Positions 1 through 12,085 of a stretch of 64,000 nucleotides of DNA are shown piece by piece. This DNA comes from Sipunculus nudus (lineage: Eukaryota; Annelida; Sipuncula; Golfingiida; Sipunculidae): positions 808,479 to 872,478 of the forward strand of contig CM049321.1 of assembly GCA_026874595.1 (NCBI GenBank), given 5' to 3'. The position numbers were made by a program, and so were the translations under genes. Below the pieces are notes generated by a model. That model ran no database searches. It worked only from the letters and a program-made list of their open reading frames with translations, and had not been told where the DNA came from. How positions within the stretch are numbered: the first letter of the stretch is position 1; each line of letters begins with the position of its first letter.

Positions 1-1212
1 GAGGTAATGCAGTTCGTTAACCGAATAATACTATTTTATCCATGTTTTACATGACATATGAATATATTCAGACACCAGGGGTAAAACAAAAAATAAGGCC
101 CTTTTTTGCATATTCCTTTATTTTTCATAATATTTATTTATTACATGTTGCTACCTGATCGCAAACAAATAACAATGTATATTGCTGTATGCTTACAATA
201 TCATCATGCATTAGTATCAATGCGCATTACTTTACTCATAATTGGTTAATTAAAAATGCAGAACATACTGGAAATTGATATACTTCTAGAAACTGTCTGT
301 TCCCCTTCCATTGACCTAGTTATTCTCTTATACCCCTCGCTTTGACCTGCCAGTCATACAAATTAAGAAAACATTATGCAGCATATTATTTACCCTGATC
401 ATGTATGTTACTGGTTTTAATGGCAAAAGAAACTAATTACTCCGCACAAATCAGTAAAGAAGATTGTGATAAAAACTGAACATTGATGAGATTGACAAAA
501 CACATGATATTTTATGGAGTGATTTAATATTGGTACAATATATAATCTATTTTTTTTAATAGAATAAAATTCTAAAATTCTTAAGTAGAATCCGTCATTG
601 ATGAAGCCGTACTGTTGTATTTCCTCTAGAAATCTGTAAAAACAATCGTATAAGCTATGAGAAAAAATTCCGATTTCGCAATCAAGCTCTTGAATTTATC
701 CCGAGGAAAAAACGGTTAATTTTTACAAGAGATGAATCATGACAATAATATATACATTTAATACAGAGAAGAATTTGGTCACTGTCACAAGACACCGGTA
801 TCCATTGTAGTTAATGCCCTTTTACTTTGCGAGCAACATGTCCCACAGTTGTGTAAAAATCGCTGTATGTTTGGTATCACCATTTCCAGGGCCATGCGTT
901 TCACTTTTTTTGTGAGAGGAATAATATCAGAAAAGTAAAGGCTGAGCAGTATATATGGATACTTTTTCTTGTTTCTTGAATTGCCCTCACACGAATTACC
1001 TTCTTGCATCAGACTGAGGGAATATTTCAATAATCTTTATATAATTTTTTTGTTGGGCCTATAACTACTTTTGGTTATTTACTACTGCGAAGAATGATTC
1101 TACACAGGTGACAATGTATAACATTACAGAAAAATGTAACGTGAAAATACAATATTTTTATTTGCTTGACAACCGTCCGTTGAACCAATACGTTATCAAT
1201 CATCGTTTCACA
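1..1212. other. AT-rich non-coding stretch
   Basis: No convincing coding region or structured RNA is visible. Short open frames on the minus strand around 785-1030 have no recognisable domain, no matching splice signals and AT-driven composition. Confidence 0.5.
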
Positions 1213-1382
1213 TTAGTTATCTCGAGCCCGAAACAAAGAGATTTCATCTTGTTGTTTTAAGGCGTTTTTAATTGCAGTACTATCGCTGTTCCCGAAGTTC
1301 ACTGGTAGCAGTGTCCTTTCAACATCGCACACTGATTTCGCAAATTTGAACGGAGAGACAGCTCCATAAAAAGTTGTGTCCC
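1213..1382 (-). CDS. possible terminal coding exon, unrecognised protein
   Basis: On the minus strand a good splice acceptor (tttattttag) ends at 1383. It is followed by about 56 open codons with balanced composition (GDTTFYGAVSPFKFAKSV... ending FRARDN) and a stop at 1213. The peptide is less AT-driven than other open frames nearby. I do not recognise the family. The upstream exon would lie at higher coordinates and I could not identify it. It could be a chance open frame after a chance acceptor. Confidence 0.25.
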
Positions 1383-3278
1383 CTAAAATAAATATTATAA
1401 CACTTTTAAAAAAGTATGAGTTGACAGTTAACATAACAGTGGATGAACTTCATAGTTCAGTTTTTCATTAAAATGTTAATCTTCTTTCATTAGCAAGATG
1501 AAGTTGTTCTTTGGTGAAAAGGAACCTTTACTGTTTAAGGAGGCCATACAGATGGAAATAGTCTCGGAAACTGCTTTTCGAAGCATTAACTGTACATTCT
1601 AAATTATTAAATATAACATATCTCATTGCTACCTTCGTCAGCATTTTTCTGAGTGTCCACGTATATGGAAACCTTATTTCTCACTTGCTTCGAGTAAATA
1701 AGCTACCGCACCCCAGGTTGATATTTCTGCAAATTCTGCTACGAAATTTATGGATAAATGAATAAATATTGTTATAAGAGCCCTCATAATGACACTTCAG
1801 TACTTTTCAAACCGTCTGGAACGGATTGTGGTTGCGATCTCGCCAGTAGCCTACCGGGATAAAACACTTTTGGTAAAATTGTTACATAACATCCTCTAAC
1901 AGGAAGCAATATAATATATTTCGTTTAGATACAGTTTATTTCTAACTGATAGAAGCCCGTGTAGACTAGAAAAGAAGACAAAACCGTTCGTATCATAAGG
2001 ATTGTGTTATAATCAGTATCTTATCAACAATTGGCCGTTTTAGTTGATAAAATCATAATTAATATTCCCTCCATTTTTTCTAATTGTTTTCATTTCTCTC
2101 TGCCTGTTTCTTTCTTCACACAGACATGCACAACAAGTAAAACACTATCATAAAACCACTCTTTGGATAAAAGACACGTTCCTCGAAAAAGATACATTTA
2201 TCTTTTCTATGGAATTAAACTTTAAATAATCGTGCTTTTCTAGTTTAAAATTTAACGCATTTTTCCCAATATTTTATCCCGGAGGTGCTTTTATTGCAAT
2301 GTAAATGTCATGTAATTGACTGACTTCCTTTTAACAAACATATACCAAACATTTTTGGAGGGCTGAGAGGTCTGCCTTATCACACGTTCCAAAGGGAGCG
2401 GTAATATAAGCATTTTTTTATAATTTTTCCTGTATTCTACAGGTTTTACTACCGATTGTTGGGTTTCAACACCCGCCTATGGAAGAGTATACATACCCAC
2501 GCACCGTGCACTCACAGTGTCGAGCTCAATTACTTACCGTAAACTCGGGAGTATAAGCCGTGTTACTGAGTCAAGATGATGAATCAGTGATCAGTCAGTC
2601 ATTCACAAATGGGGTACAAGTCGCCTTGCCCTCTTAAGGGAACAACCCATGAAATTTAGAAAAAACAAACAGCCTTTTTGTAAGACCTAGTTTAGGTAAG
2701 GTGCTGTATACTGAGAGTAATATCGGTAGTGAAAAATGTACACCTGGCTTAATGTTCAAAATAAAAAAAAAATCATATCTATATCTTAAATCCTAATAAG
2801 GAGTAGATGCACACAGATATATACACGCCAATGTGATTCCTAAAATATTCATTTATGTATCTGATCCCCTTTTACATTTTTGATACAGATATGGTAATTA
2901 TAGATAATAGATCAGTTTTATTTTCAACATCATACAAAAACCTACACTTTTCTGTTCGAAGCCTGTTGACCAAAACAGCTAGGTTTGCATTAATAAACAT
3001 CGATTTTTTTCTGATGATGATAGAGCGACAAATGACCTCCTGGATTGCTTAATGATTCCTTAATACAACGATCTATCTTTCTGTTTTCTATTTCACAATG
3101 TATAAGGTATTCTTGCAACAGTTGTGGTGAAAAATATTTAATTCCATCTTTTGCATCTGAAGTAGTTTGCTTATTAGACTTACAATTTTTGTAACATTTA
3201 AAAATTGAAGTATTCAGATAACATCAAGGGAATGCCGTCACTAAAGCTTCTAGAGATCCTGCTTTGCTTCCATAACAT

Positions 3279-3332
<54 letters not shown>
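3279..3332. repeat. (TA)n microsatellite
   Basis: About 54 bp of TA with one interruption. It abuts the left end of the agtggaacccc element. Confidence 0.95.
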
Positions 3333-3492
3333 GTGGAACCCCACAATTACGACCACCTTTGGGACTGACCAAAGTGGTCGTAATTTGGGGGTGGTCGTAT
3401 TTTTGAAACTCTAAGTTATCTGGATCGTATATACGGGACAACGAAAAGTGGTCGTTATTGTGGGGTTGGTCGCATTTACGGGGTGCTTGCAA

Positions 3493-3494
<2 letters not shown>
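3333..3494 (+). mobile_element. MITE-like element 'agtggaacccc', copy 1
   Basis: About 162 bp lying exactly between two TA arrays. It starts agtggaaccccac and contains several self-complementary blocks of the type gaccacc / ggtggtc and aaagtggtcgt, so it can fold back on itself. A diverged relative starts the same way after a TA array at 37543. It has no coding capacity. The classification as a small DNA-transposon derivative that targets TA is inferred from the TA borders, the fold-back structure and the repetition. Confidence 0.5.
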
Positions 3495-3576
<82 letters not shown>

Positions 3577-3588
3577 ATATATATATAA
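3493..3588. repeat. (TA)n microsatellite
   Basis: About 96 bp of TA dinucleotides with one ttta interruption, following the fold-back element. Confidence 0.95.
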
Positions 3589-4256
3589 AATATTTCATTT
3601 CATAAGATATAAAAATTCCATATTATGCATGGCATTTTGCAGATTTTAGTTGTTTACGCATCGAATGTGATAGAAATATTTTGTTGTCATAATGATAAAA
3701 CATCTATATTATATATCATTAATTATAATGACACATTATTACATTTAATTAACACATTAAGAACTAGAGATAAATCATCTCATGGAGGAACTGGTAGCAA
3801 AACCGACATGAATTTAAGTAGTTTCCCAACACATATCAAATTAAATGTATGAACAGTCAAAATAATGAGTATAATTGTTTCGTCATAAATTGTCTTTGGT
3901 TGGTTTTGTTACCTCCAGTAAACAAAAAATTATCTCATAATCACAGAGAATTATCAATTATGTAATCCTATGAGCACCAACTTTTTTTCCGGTATTAAGA
4001 TTATTTCCCTTAAAATAGAGAACCCTTTCATTGTTAATAATAAAATTCAAGGAATAATTTCTAAAGTGCAAGAACGATATAACTTACTCAGTGATGATTT
4101 CTTTATGACATATAATTAATATATGTAGCTCTATTGGCGAATAAAAAGATATGATCTTGGAAACATTATATTTGTCAAACGATTATCAAAACTAATACAA
4201 TTTGAATGTATTATGCATTGAAACTTCATGCGATTGTCACTCTAGCATTTGGATGA

Positions 4257-4258
<2 letters not shown>

Positions 4259-4318
<60 letters not shown>
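4259..4318. repeat. (TA)n microsatellite
   Basis: Sixty bases of uninterrupted TA repeat. Confidence 0.95.
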
Positions 4319-4320
<2 letters not shown>

Positions 4321-7300
4321 CTTTCATTTTATTTGGCCAAACAATATATATGTAGTTACATGGATATATGTCTTTAGATCAGTAAATTTCAATATTGTTG
4401 CAATAATCAATTATACGTTATGTATACTTGCTTTCAGATGTGGATGTTTCTAAAATCTACAGACCATTGACGTTGCACAGCAAGCAGTGTACAATTGTTC
4501 GTCTGAACGAGCATATATTTTACATTATATCAGTTCCAGTTTTAAACAAGTTTTACATTCATTTGGAAAGATACGTTTGATAATATAGGTTATAAACATG
4601 AAGAAAATTAATTATATAAATTAAATAAGATTTTAGACAAAAATGTTATAAAAATTCAGCCCGCAAACAGTGTAATACGTCCTTTTTCAACTAAAATACA
4701 TTTTAGAAATACATTCTATACATTTATTAGTAATATTTATGCATACTTTTTACTTATCAGTCTGGGTTTATCCTTATCATTTATAACTAACACCATGCAT
4801 TATCGTAAAACATTCCTCTTTCTATTTTGAAAAATATTGGGAATCCTTGTCTTTAGCTCCTCAGGGAATGAAGAAACGGACATTCCTGGAACTCATGCAC
4901 ATGGCCATACCGACCAACGTCAGGATAACCAGGATATCTACTCTGAAATAAGCCCTCATGCAGCGCAGTGAAGTAACTCCTTAAGTATGACAATTTTCAG
5001 AAGAATATGGAATATGTTCTGGCGGTCGATGTTGTTATGAGGTGAAGCACTCAGCCAGAGTGTATTGGGAATGCATTTGGATTAAGTTTATACCTGCATT
5101 TTGAAACTGTGTCAGTCGATAACAGCACACATCTGATAATTGCACATGCAAGAAATATGTCCCTGGCCCTAAGTTGTGTGTCTGACAGGATGTTTAATGC
5201 TAAATTGGCCTGAAGACTTAATAATTGTCTGTTTGTACAGATGCTAACGGTTGTTACGCAGGTTCTATCTACACCAGGGTATAAAAGAAAAAAAACTGTT
5301 ATCAAGCTGTTTAAAATAAAATTCGATCTATCGAAATACTTAAAGTAGAAGACTATAACCATACACAGATGAGTGAATGAGATGTGTAAATATCATAAAT
5401 AAACAAGGGTGCCAAAACAGGAAAGACATGAAATAAAAATGATACTTATACTAAGCTGACTTCAGCTAATTTTTTTTTTCATTCTAGAAATTCCTAACGC
5501 TTGTCGTCTTACCGGTATTATGTGTTGTTTTTGCGGTTGGAAATCAAAGTATAGTTTAAGTTTCGGCAAAACACCTGTGTAGAAAATTCAAGGAGCATAA
5601 AGAAGGAATGATTTGCATGAAGGAACTAGTTTAAACATTTTTAAGATAAAAAAAATATGAACACATATTATTGTTTTATTGTTTAACTTAACTTAGAGGG
5701 ATTCTTTTAAGATTATCTGGAAATACGAAAAATATTAAATGACAGTGTTGGAGCGTTTTGATTAAACAAGACTGGTTCTACGGCCTCTACGGTGCAGCTT
5801 CAGCAGCAAATAACAAAATATATAAATAGATATATAGGTTTCAGGTATGTCTTCCACATTAAGTAGTAGGAAAATGTTGAAGTCGATGTCCGAAGCTTCG
5901 GAGTGGGTTGTTATGAGTCAGTCATGTTTCCTTTCTTTTGTGTGTCAGTTTTAGTTGGCGATAAGTAGCTGTTCAATTGAGTTATAATATAATAAAAAAT
6001 AAGCTCTCCCCGGTTAAAGACAGGTGCGATGCAATCTGCAATACGAACCTCGCATCCAGACGTAAAACCACCTCGCGCAGGTGCTGGCGCCAAGGCACTG
6101 AAAGAATATTCCACATGCTTAACACTGGGGCAGCATGGTTCCACAGTGTGATTTTGTCAGAAACTAAATAGATTCTGTCAAGAAACACCAGGACCACTGT
6201 GCAGGAGCTATGAGCAATTATTATTAACAATCATATTTAAATTATTTTTGATATAATTTGGATGACATTAGGATTATGACGTAAAGTTGTCAAATGAGGG
6301 AAGCAATGGACAACCGCACCCTAACCTCTATGTTTTCATCAACTCAGAAGCCTTTGTTTAACAGCACCAATAATCGTTGGTTCAACAAGATTCCAGCTTT
6401 AATAAAACCACAGTCGTATCCTTAAAGAAATGTTCTTTTAGAAATGAAATAGCAAAACCATTTTTTTGATATCGCGAATAAATCTTTGATAAATGTACTT
6501 GTACATGCCCTCCTGTAAATACTGGCATTTTGTCTGGCGGGGCTTGATTATTATATTATTTTAATTCGGTGATTTTGATTCTGCGGTCTTCAGAGTGACC
6601 ACATCTTTTACACAAAGTTGTTTTCAGCATTCCCCTAGAATTCGTAGTTTGTGGAATCCTTTAACAATAAAGGATAAATTGTTGGGCATTCTGTTTCGCC
6701 CTCTTTTTTATCTGGCTCTGTCGTGTTTTCTCTCTGTGTTAGCTGGAATGGCTCGATATCAATCATTTGAATATCTCGCACCTGTCTAATTGTGAAATCG
6801 TTACTGGGATGTAAATGTAGTTTTTTGTGAATAACTGCAAATTTCCCTATCAACGTTTTTGGAAATGGCGTTGAAATAGACGATAGGCAATGCTGAAGTA
6901 AAACCATTCTTCATTCAAAGGTATAACAGCTTTTTACATAAGTTCTAACAGGACTTGATTATAATGAACAGTTACCACCAGTTTGCTTTTTAGTCTTATG
7001 CTATAGGGAAATAGTTCAAATCATTGAAAATTATTTGTCAACCATGCATATGGCCTCTCTCCTATTCTATAAGGTAATTTACCTGTACTGCAGAAAAGCG
7101 TATTCATGGACATTTATGAAATCGATAGAATCAGCGAATCAGCTTATAGTTAACACCGCGTTCTTGCTTCTTGTGGCAACACAAGAGGGATGATACAGGG
7201 CTCAGACATATTTATTTTCTAATGTGAGTAACACTGACCTTACGGGTTAAACATAAGTTTCAATGGCAGAATATGTCAAAACCTTGTGATATAGTTATTT

Positions 7301-8037
7301 AGTTTTAAAGGTGTAGATTTTAAAATCTGTGTGCTCGGGAATGTGCGTTACCGACATAATACAATGGATCGAAGACTAACCAAAGTGAAGGAAAGATATA
7401 TTCCTGTTTTAAACCTCATATGATATTCAGAAGGAGACTTCTAGGCTAGAAGATTGCTATGGTAAGGGTGCTTTACGAATAGACTTTCCCTAGATCTTTA
7501 ATGCCATGGTTTATTTATTATGTTTTCCCTTTCACAGTGTCCCTGTTTTTATTGTGTTTAATAGTAACATCTAGCTTGTTTCGCCATCATACATAAGTAT
7601 CTATTTATGTTAATTATAATACAGTTGCATAATCTATACTAAACAATAATTAGCAGTATTTTATTACTTTTTGTCATGGTTAAGTTCACTTTTTTGTTGT
7701 TCTGTGAGAGCAGTGTGTGCAACTGTGGTCCGTTACTTTGTTGTTACCAGATAATTTTCACCTTTACACCTTTATAGAAGGTAAGCAATATCGTAGGTGT
7801 ACTTTATTGACACTTCCAACTAATTTTATACCATATTCAGGGAGTGCTTGAAAAGCTGAGATCAACCAGGGAAAAGAAGCAATATAGTCTACTTGATGCA
7901 TTTGATTAATTTAGCTGACCAAAACAAACCCCTTAAAACTGTGGGAGGTCTAATTTGTTCACATGTTCTTTACAAGTACAGATATTATTAATTATTCAGA
8001 GATTTCCTCTAAAATAGGTTGATTGCATAATCGGGGA

Positions 8038-8040
<3 letters not shown>

Positions 8041-8116
<76 letters not shown>
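8041..8116. repeat. (TA)n microsatellite
   Basis: About 76 bp of TA with a single C interruption near the middle. Confidence 0.95.
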
Positions 8117-8117
<1 letters not shown>

Positions 8118-9056
8118 GCTCCTAAAACCTACTCCATGAACATGCGCACTGTGCGTAATGACAATCTGTAATGTTCCAGTTCAATAAGCCCGTGTTGCAA
8201 CACGTCCCAAGAGAGATTAACAAAGAGCAAGAAACTCCAACAGTTTCCGCGCCTTAAACGTAAATGTATAACTGGTACTTTTATGACTTCAGATATAACT
8301 AAATATCGGCCTTCTTGAAAATATTACGGACCATTTGCTTCTCTACCAGTTGTCGCCGATAGGAACATGTCTTTAGAATGCGTTTGCTCAAGAGATCTGG
8401 ACCCTCTCTGGAACGTCTTGGTTTACACACACCCCACTCCGTTATTCCCAGGTAATTTTAGTCGGTAGGTTGGGATGCGTATCATACAGTAGATACAACA
8501 ACTGGATAATGACTGGATATTTTCATCAAATATGAATTTAAGTGGTATCGTGTACATCAATGGTGGACGCAAGCTGTTGTTTGCGAGAGTAAAGAGCTTT
8601 GATAAATAACTGACAGTATACGGTTCGTTCATTTGATTGACAATGTCAGGAGTCAACTGTATTCAACAGTTTTGACATTATCTACACGATCACGTTTATT
8701 TTCTGTCATGCTTGTAGTCATATTAAAAAGCATATACTGTCCATAAGTTTTCAGTCAATTTCAGTACAGTAATTCACATAGCTTTCTAGTTGTATTTCAC
8801 AAGTTAATAATAAACATTCAATACTGTGCATATATATATATATTTATATTGTATACCACAAGGTATAAATCCAGAACATTTTATCTTCTCTTTTATTTTC
8901 TATTTTGCATGCACACATTTACAATGTGTAAATATTGAGAATTGGATATTTCTGGCTTATTCTGTTTGAACTTTCCATACTAATAGTCCTAAAGATGTAG
9001 ATGAAACGAAATGTTAAAAACGACTCGTAGAAGTACCTTCTTTATTTGAATGCAAA

Positions 9057-9059
<3 letters not shown>

Positions 9060-9105
<46 letters not shown>
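9060..9105. repeat. (TA)n microsatellite
   Basis: Uninterrupted TA repeat. Confidence 0.95.
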
Positions 9106-9654
9106 CCGATTTGAATTGTTTTATATTTTTGGTTCTCCACACACTTATCTATATTCGTCTTACCTTCAGTAATATAGATGATCTTCTAAAAAAGAATGTT
9201 TGTACATTTTAAAAGACCGTTAACCAAATATTTTTCAGCGTGTTCTCTATATTTTAAATCTTTCAGCGACCGTTTTACTACCAAAAGAAAGATGTCAGGG
9301 GAATAGTCTTAATGACAACGGTATGGAGGTACCATATCCCCCCAGAGAACATACAAAAATGCCAAACAACACTAACATGCTCTGGTTGAGCTAAGTGAAC
9401 AAGCGTGAAATGCCCAGATATATTGATTCCTAAATGGGCATGAGTTGGGCAGGTCCTATAATAACTTCTCTGTTTATGGCACTTTTAATTGCATCTTTGC
9501 ATGTGAATCCAATCACTCCAGGAAAAAAGAGTAAAGTATCTTTACCGCGATTATTTGATTTTGCCATAGAATCCATTAACCCTTCAAAAAACGATGTGCA
9601 GATTTTCAATTTTTTAATGCAATGTTTTTCTTTTATGTATTCCATTCGCGCTCA

Positions 9655-9660
9655 TATAAA
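9655..9660 (+). promoter_or_regulatory. possible TATA box of gene A
   Basis: TATAAA lies 127 bases upstream of the gene A start codon. The sequence between about 9.72 kb and the ATG is recognisably similar to the region upstream of gene B, so the duplication included promoter-proximal DNA. The distance to the ATG is longer than for the box in gene B. Confidence 0.3.
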
Positions 9661-9786
9661 TGAGTAATAATAAACCATTGATCCTTTCATCTCTGTGAAC
9701 ATGATTCGTCCCGCGTTTTTTATGTGTCTATCATTCGGCTTACTGGTTGGACACGTACACATTTGGCTTGCTAATATCAGCGGAAC

Positions 9787-10072
9787 ATGCAGCGATTTCA
9801 GGTCATGCCCGTTTTAGCCCTCGTACTCCTACTAAAACATGCCATGTCAACGGAACAATCATTTTTCCAAAATAAATATCTGAAATCGCTCGGTTCCGTT
9901 TTAAAAACATACGAAGTTCGGTCAAAACTTGATTGTGCAAAGAGCTGTCTTGAAACCAGTGGTTGTAGAGGCTTCAGCTTTGCTGCAAACAGCAACGGAA
10001 TGTGTTACATTCTGGACACACTGGACGTCCCAGACACCCAGGAAACATTCCCAGTAATGGTCCGCGGAACAG
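9787..10072 (+). CDS. gene A exon 1 (signal peptide + PAN/Apple-like)
   Basis: ATG at 9787; donor g|gtaagg after 10072, phase 1. This start gives a clear hydrophobic signal peptide and matches the start in gene B. Confidence 0.75.
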
Positions 10073-10290
10073 GTAAGGAATGTTCAGATTTGTTTCATAT
10101 ATTCGAACACCTTCAAAACATGAGAATAATTTCATCCTGATGCAAAAGCGCATAATAATTTAGTGAACAAGGGCTCAAATTTCTAAGGACAGTATATTCC
10201 GTATATGTAAGCCGTTTATTCATTATTATTACTTTTTCACTGTAATGTAAAGTAACAAGTGGTTAACGTAAATAGATTTCATTATGAAAG

Positions 10291-10760
10291 AGGCTCCAAA
10301 GAATTACACCGTGTGCTTCGTTGGCATGAAGACCGACCTTTCATCGGTGCACGGCCCAGTACCATTTGATGCTTTGATCATCGATTATTACTGGAGTACT
10401 GTAAGACACGAGTTTACGGCACCTGTTAGCAGTCTCTACTACATAAGCATCAGTGCTTCCATATCAGGAACGGAAGGAGTGAGTCTTCACCTGATCGGAC
10501 CAAACGGCCTTATAGCAAGTTTAACCAGCAACTCAACCGGTTACGGAATGACATTCTCAAAACAAACCAGTCGGGACATAATAACCCACTTGTCTCAGAA
10601 GCACACACTTAGAGTTGAGAGTGAAACGAATCTTCAAAGCGGTGCCGGCATTGAAGTTTCCTTTACGGCTTTTGAACTAGACAACGTCTTTGGATCCAAC
10701 TCTACTGTATTTTGTGCAGCTTCAAATAAATCAGAAGAAACCGCCGGAATGTTCAACCTC
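10291..10760 (+). CDS. gene A exon 2 (C1q-like domain 1)
   Basis: The acceptor ttatgaaag|ag has a weak pyrimidine tract but is fixed by alignment to gene B. The donor is gtatgt at 10761. It encodes the C1q-type signature PFDALI...FTAPVSSLYYISISASISG. Bases 10420-10459 are the segment from which the 40-bp minisatellite at 22.7-23.45 kb derives. Confidence 0.75.
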
Positions 10761-10804
10761 GTATGTATCCATTATTTTTCTGCGAATGGATTAGCATAAT
10801 ATTA

Positions 10805-10855
10805 AAATGCATTTTTTTCTCTCTCTCAATATTAAAATGCATGTTTTTGTTTTCC
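10805..10855 (+). repeat. short direct repeat in gene A intron 2
   Basis: The phrase aatattaaaatgcat occurs twice around a TC-rich spacer, just downstream of the exon 2 donor. Confidence 0.6.
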
Positions 10856-11068
10856 AAGCTTGCTGCAGTTAATGTGATCGGTTTAAACCCAGGCTCCACT
10901 TTTTTTGTTATATCATAAAAATACCTTTTTCAACTATTCCGTGCATTTACCATAAAGGGTACTTTACTGACGTTATCTACACCCATTCTTAACTCAAATA
11001 AATTAAGTTTTATTTTTTTAACCATTCACGTGATACCACGAAATGAACCTTTATCTTTCATTTTGTAG

Positions 11069-11830
11069 TTTCTTGCAAATCGAGGAGGCCACATTGACGA
11101 GTCAACGGGAGCTTTCATTGCCCCCGAGACGGGAATTTATTTCTTCAGTTTAGCGTTTGGGATTGACATATCCTACGAAAATCTTTAATACGCAGCTAAA
11201 ATAGGTTCAGATAAGCTGTATGTGATTTCTATGCGTCAGGACATCCCATTCAATGGTAGCGTTTATGACAAGGATACAATCAGCGGCTCTATATTGGTTA
11301 ATCTTTCGGCCGGGGAACAATTTACTGTGGCAAAGGCTTCGTTCAATAATGATGCAAATACTTGGGCGGATGCAGGGCTCCAGACGTCCTTCTGTGGATT
11401 TCATTATAAGCCCTTAAATGGATTTAACGTCGCGTGGTCAGTACATCTGAATGATACTTTAAATATTAGAACTCTCCATAGTGATCCTGTTGTATTCACT
11501 CAAGTTGGTGTCAACGAAGGAGCTGCATGGGTCCCAGTGTCTAGTAAAGTCCACATCACCATACCTGGGTATTATTACACACATCTCAATATGAAAGCCA
11601 TAGCTCAGGGATTCGACTGCTACCTCATGAAAAACGGAGTATATCTGTTCCGGTTTAAAATCAGCTTCCCGCGGGGTATCGTGATAAGATCTGGTAGCCG
11701 CTCTGGCATAGTGGAAGCGAGAGCTAGAGATGAGCTATGGGTGCGTTGTGAATCTCCGTCAGATATCTACTCTGCGCCTGACGCCTCGCGGTCTTCTTTT
11801 ACGGGTTTTCTGATAACACCATTTGATTAA
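11069..11830 (+). pseudogene. gene A exon 3 (C1q-like domains 2 and 3) with premature stop
   Basis: The acceptor is ttttgtag at 11061-11068 and the terminal stop ends at 11830. An in-frame TAA lies at 11186-11188. After it the frame continues YAAKIGSDKLYVIS... to FTGFLITPFD, with the cysteines of gene B retained (FCGFHY, FDCYL, VRCES). The exon is one codon longer than in gene B, near the C terminus. Confidence 0.75.
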
Positions 11831-12028
11831 AATGCTTATGTTCACGCAGACTTTCCGTTGTAAGTCCTTTAGTTAGCAAATAATAGTACACAGACTTTAG
11901 GTAATTTTTTTTTCAAAATGAATGCATTAAATACTATTTGTCACGGTTAAGAATATATTCTTTAATCGCTACAACACGAATATACACTTCACAGGTCCAT
12001 TACCTTTACAAAAGATACAATACAGTTA

Positions 12029-12085
12029 AATTTAGTGTAGTATAGTATAGTTTAGTATAGTTTAACAAAGTATAGTATGGTTGGT
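12029..12085. repeat. imperfect TAGTA-type microsatellite
   Basis: Irregular repeats of tagta/tagtt units downstream of gene A. Confidence 0.7.

Larger units (their letters stand above)
1400..9640. other. gene-free AT-rich region with TA microsatellites
   Basis: About 8 kb with no supported gene. It holds several (TA)n arrays and one MITE-like insertion, listed separately. Open frames here are short and mostly run through TA repeats or AT-rich sequence. Confidence 0.5.
9787..11830 (+). pseudogene. gene A: PAN/Apple + triple C1q-like secreted protein, one in-frame stop
   Basis: Three exons (9787-10072, 10291-10760, 11069-11830) align throughout with gene B. Exons 1 and 2 have the same lengths (286 and 470 nt) and the same intron phases (1, then 0). 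The product starts with a signal peptide of about 21 residues (MQRFQVMPVLALVLLLKHAMS). A PAN/Apple-like module with four cysteines (DCAKSCLETSGC ... MCY) follows, then a C1q-like domain in exon 2 and two more in exon 3. The 40th codon of exon 3 (11186-11188) is TAA where gene B has AAA, which would end the protein at residue 291 inside the second C1q-like domain. The remaining 214 codons are open and well conserved and all splice sites persist. The lesion is therefore recent, polymorphic, or a sequence error. Confidence 0.75.

Noticed and set aside
3250-3649. Open frames of 60-80 codons through TA arrays (also 4202-4453, 24387-24779)
   Set aside because: They are runs of alternating Y-I codons produced by (TA)n and have no real protein content.
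9434-9667. 77-codon frame upstream of gene A with a hydrophobic start
   Set aside because: The matching region upstream of gene B is not open in the same frame and there is no splice link. It is more likely promoter-proximal DNA.
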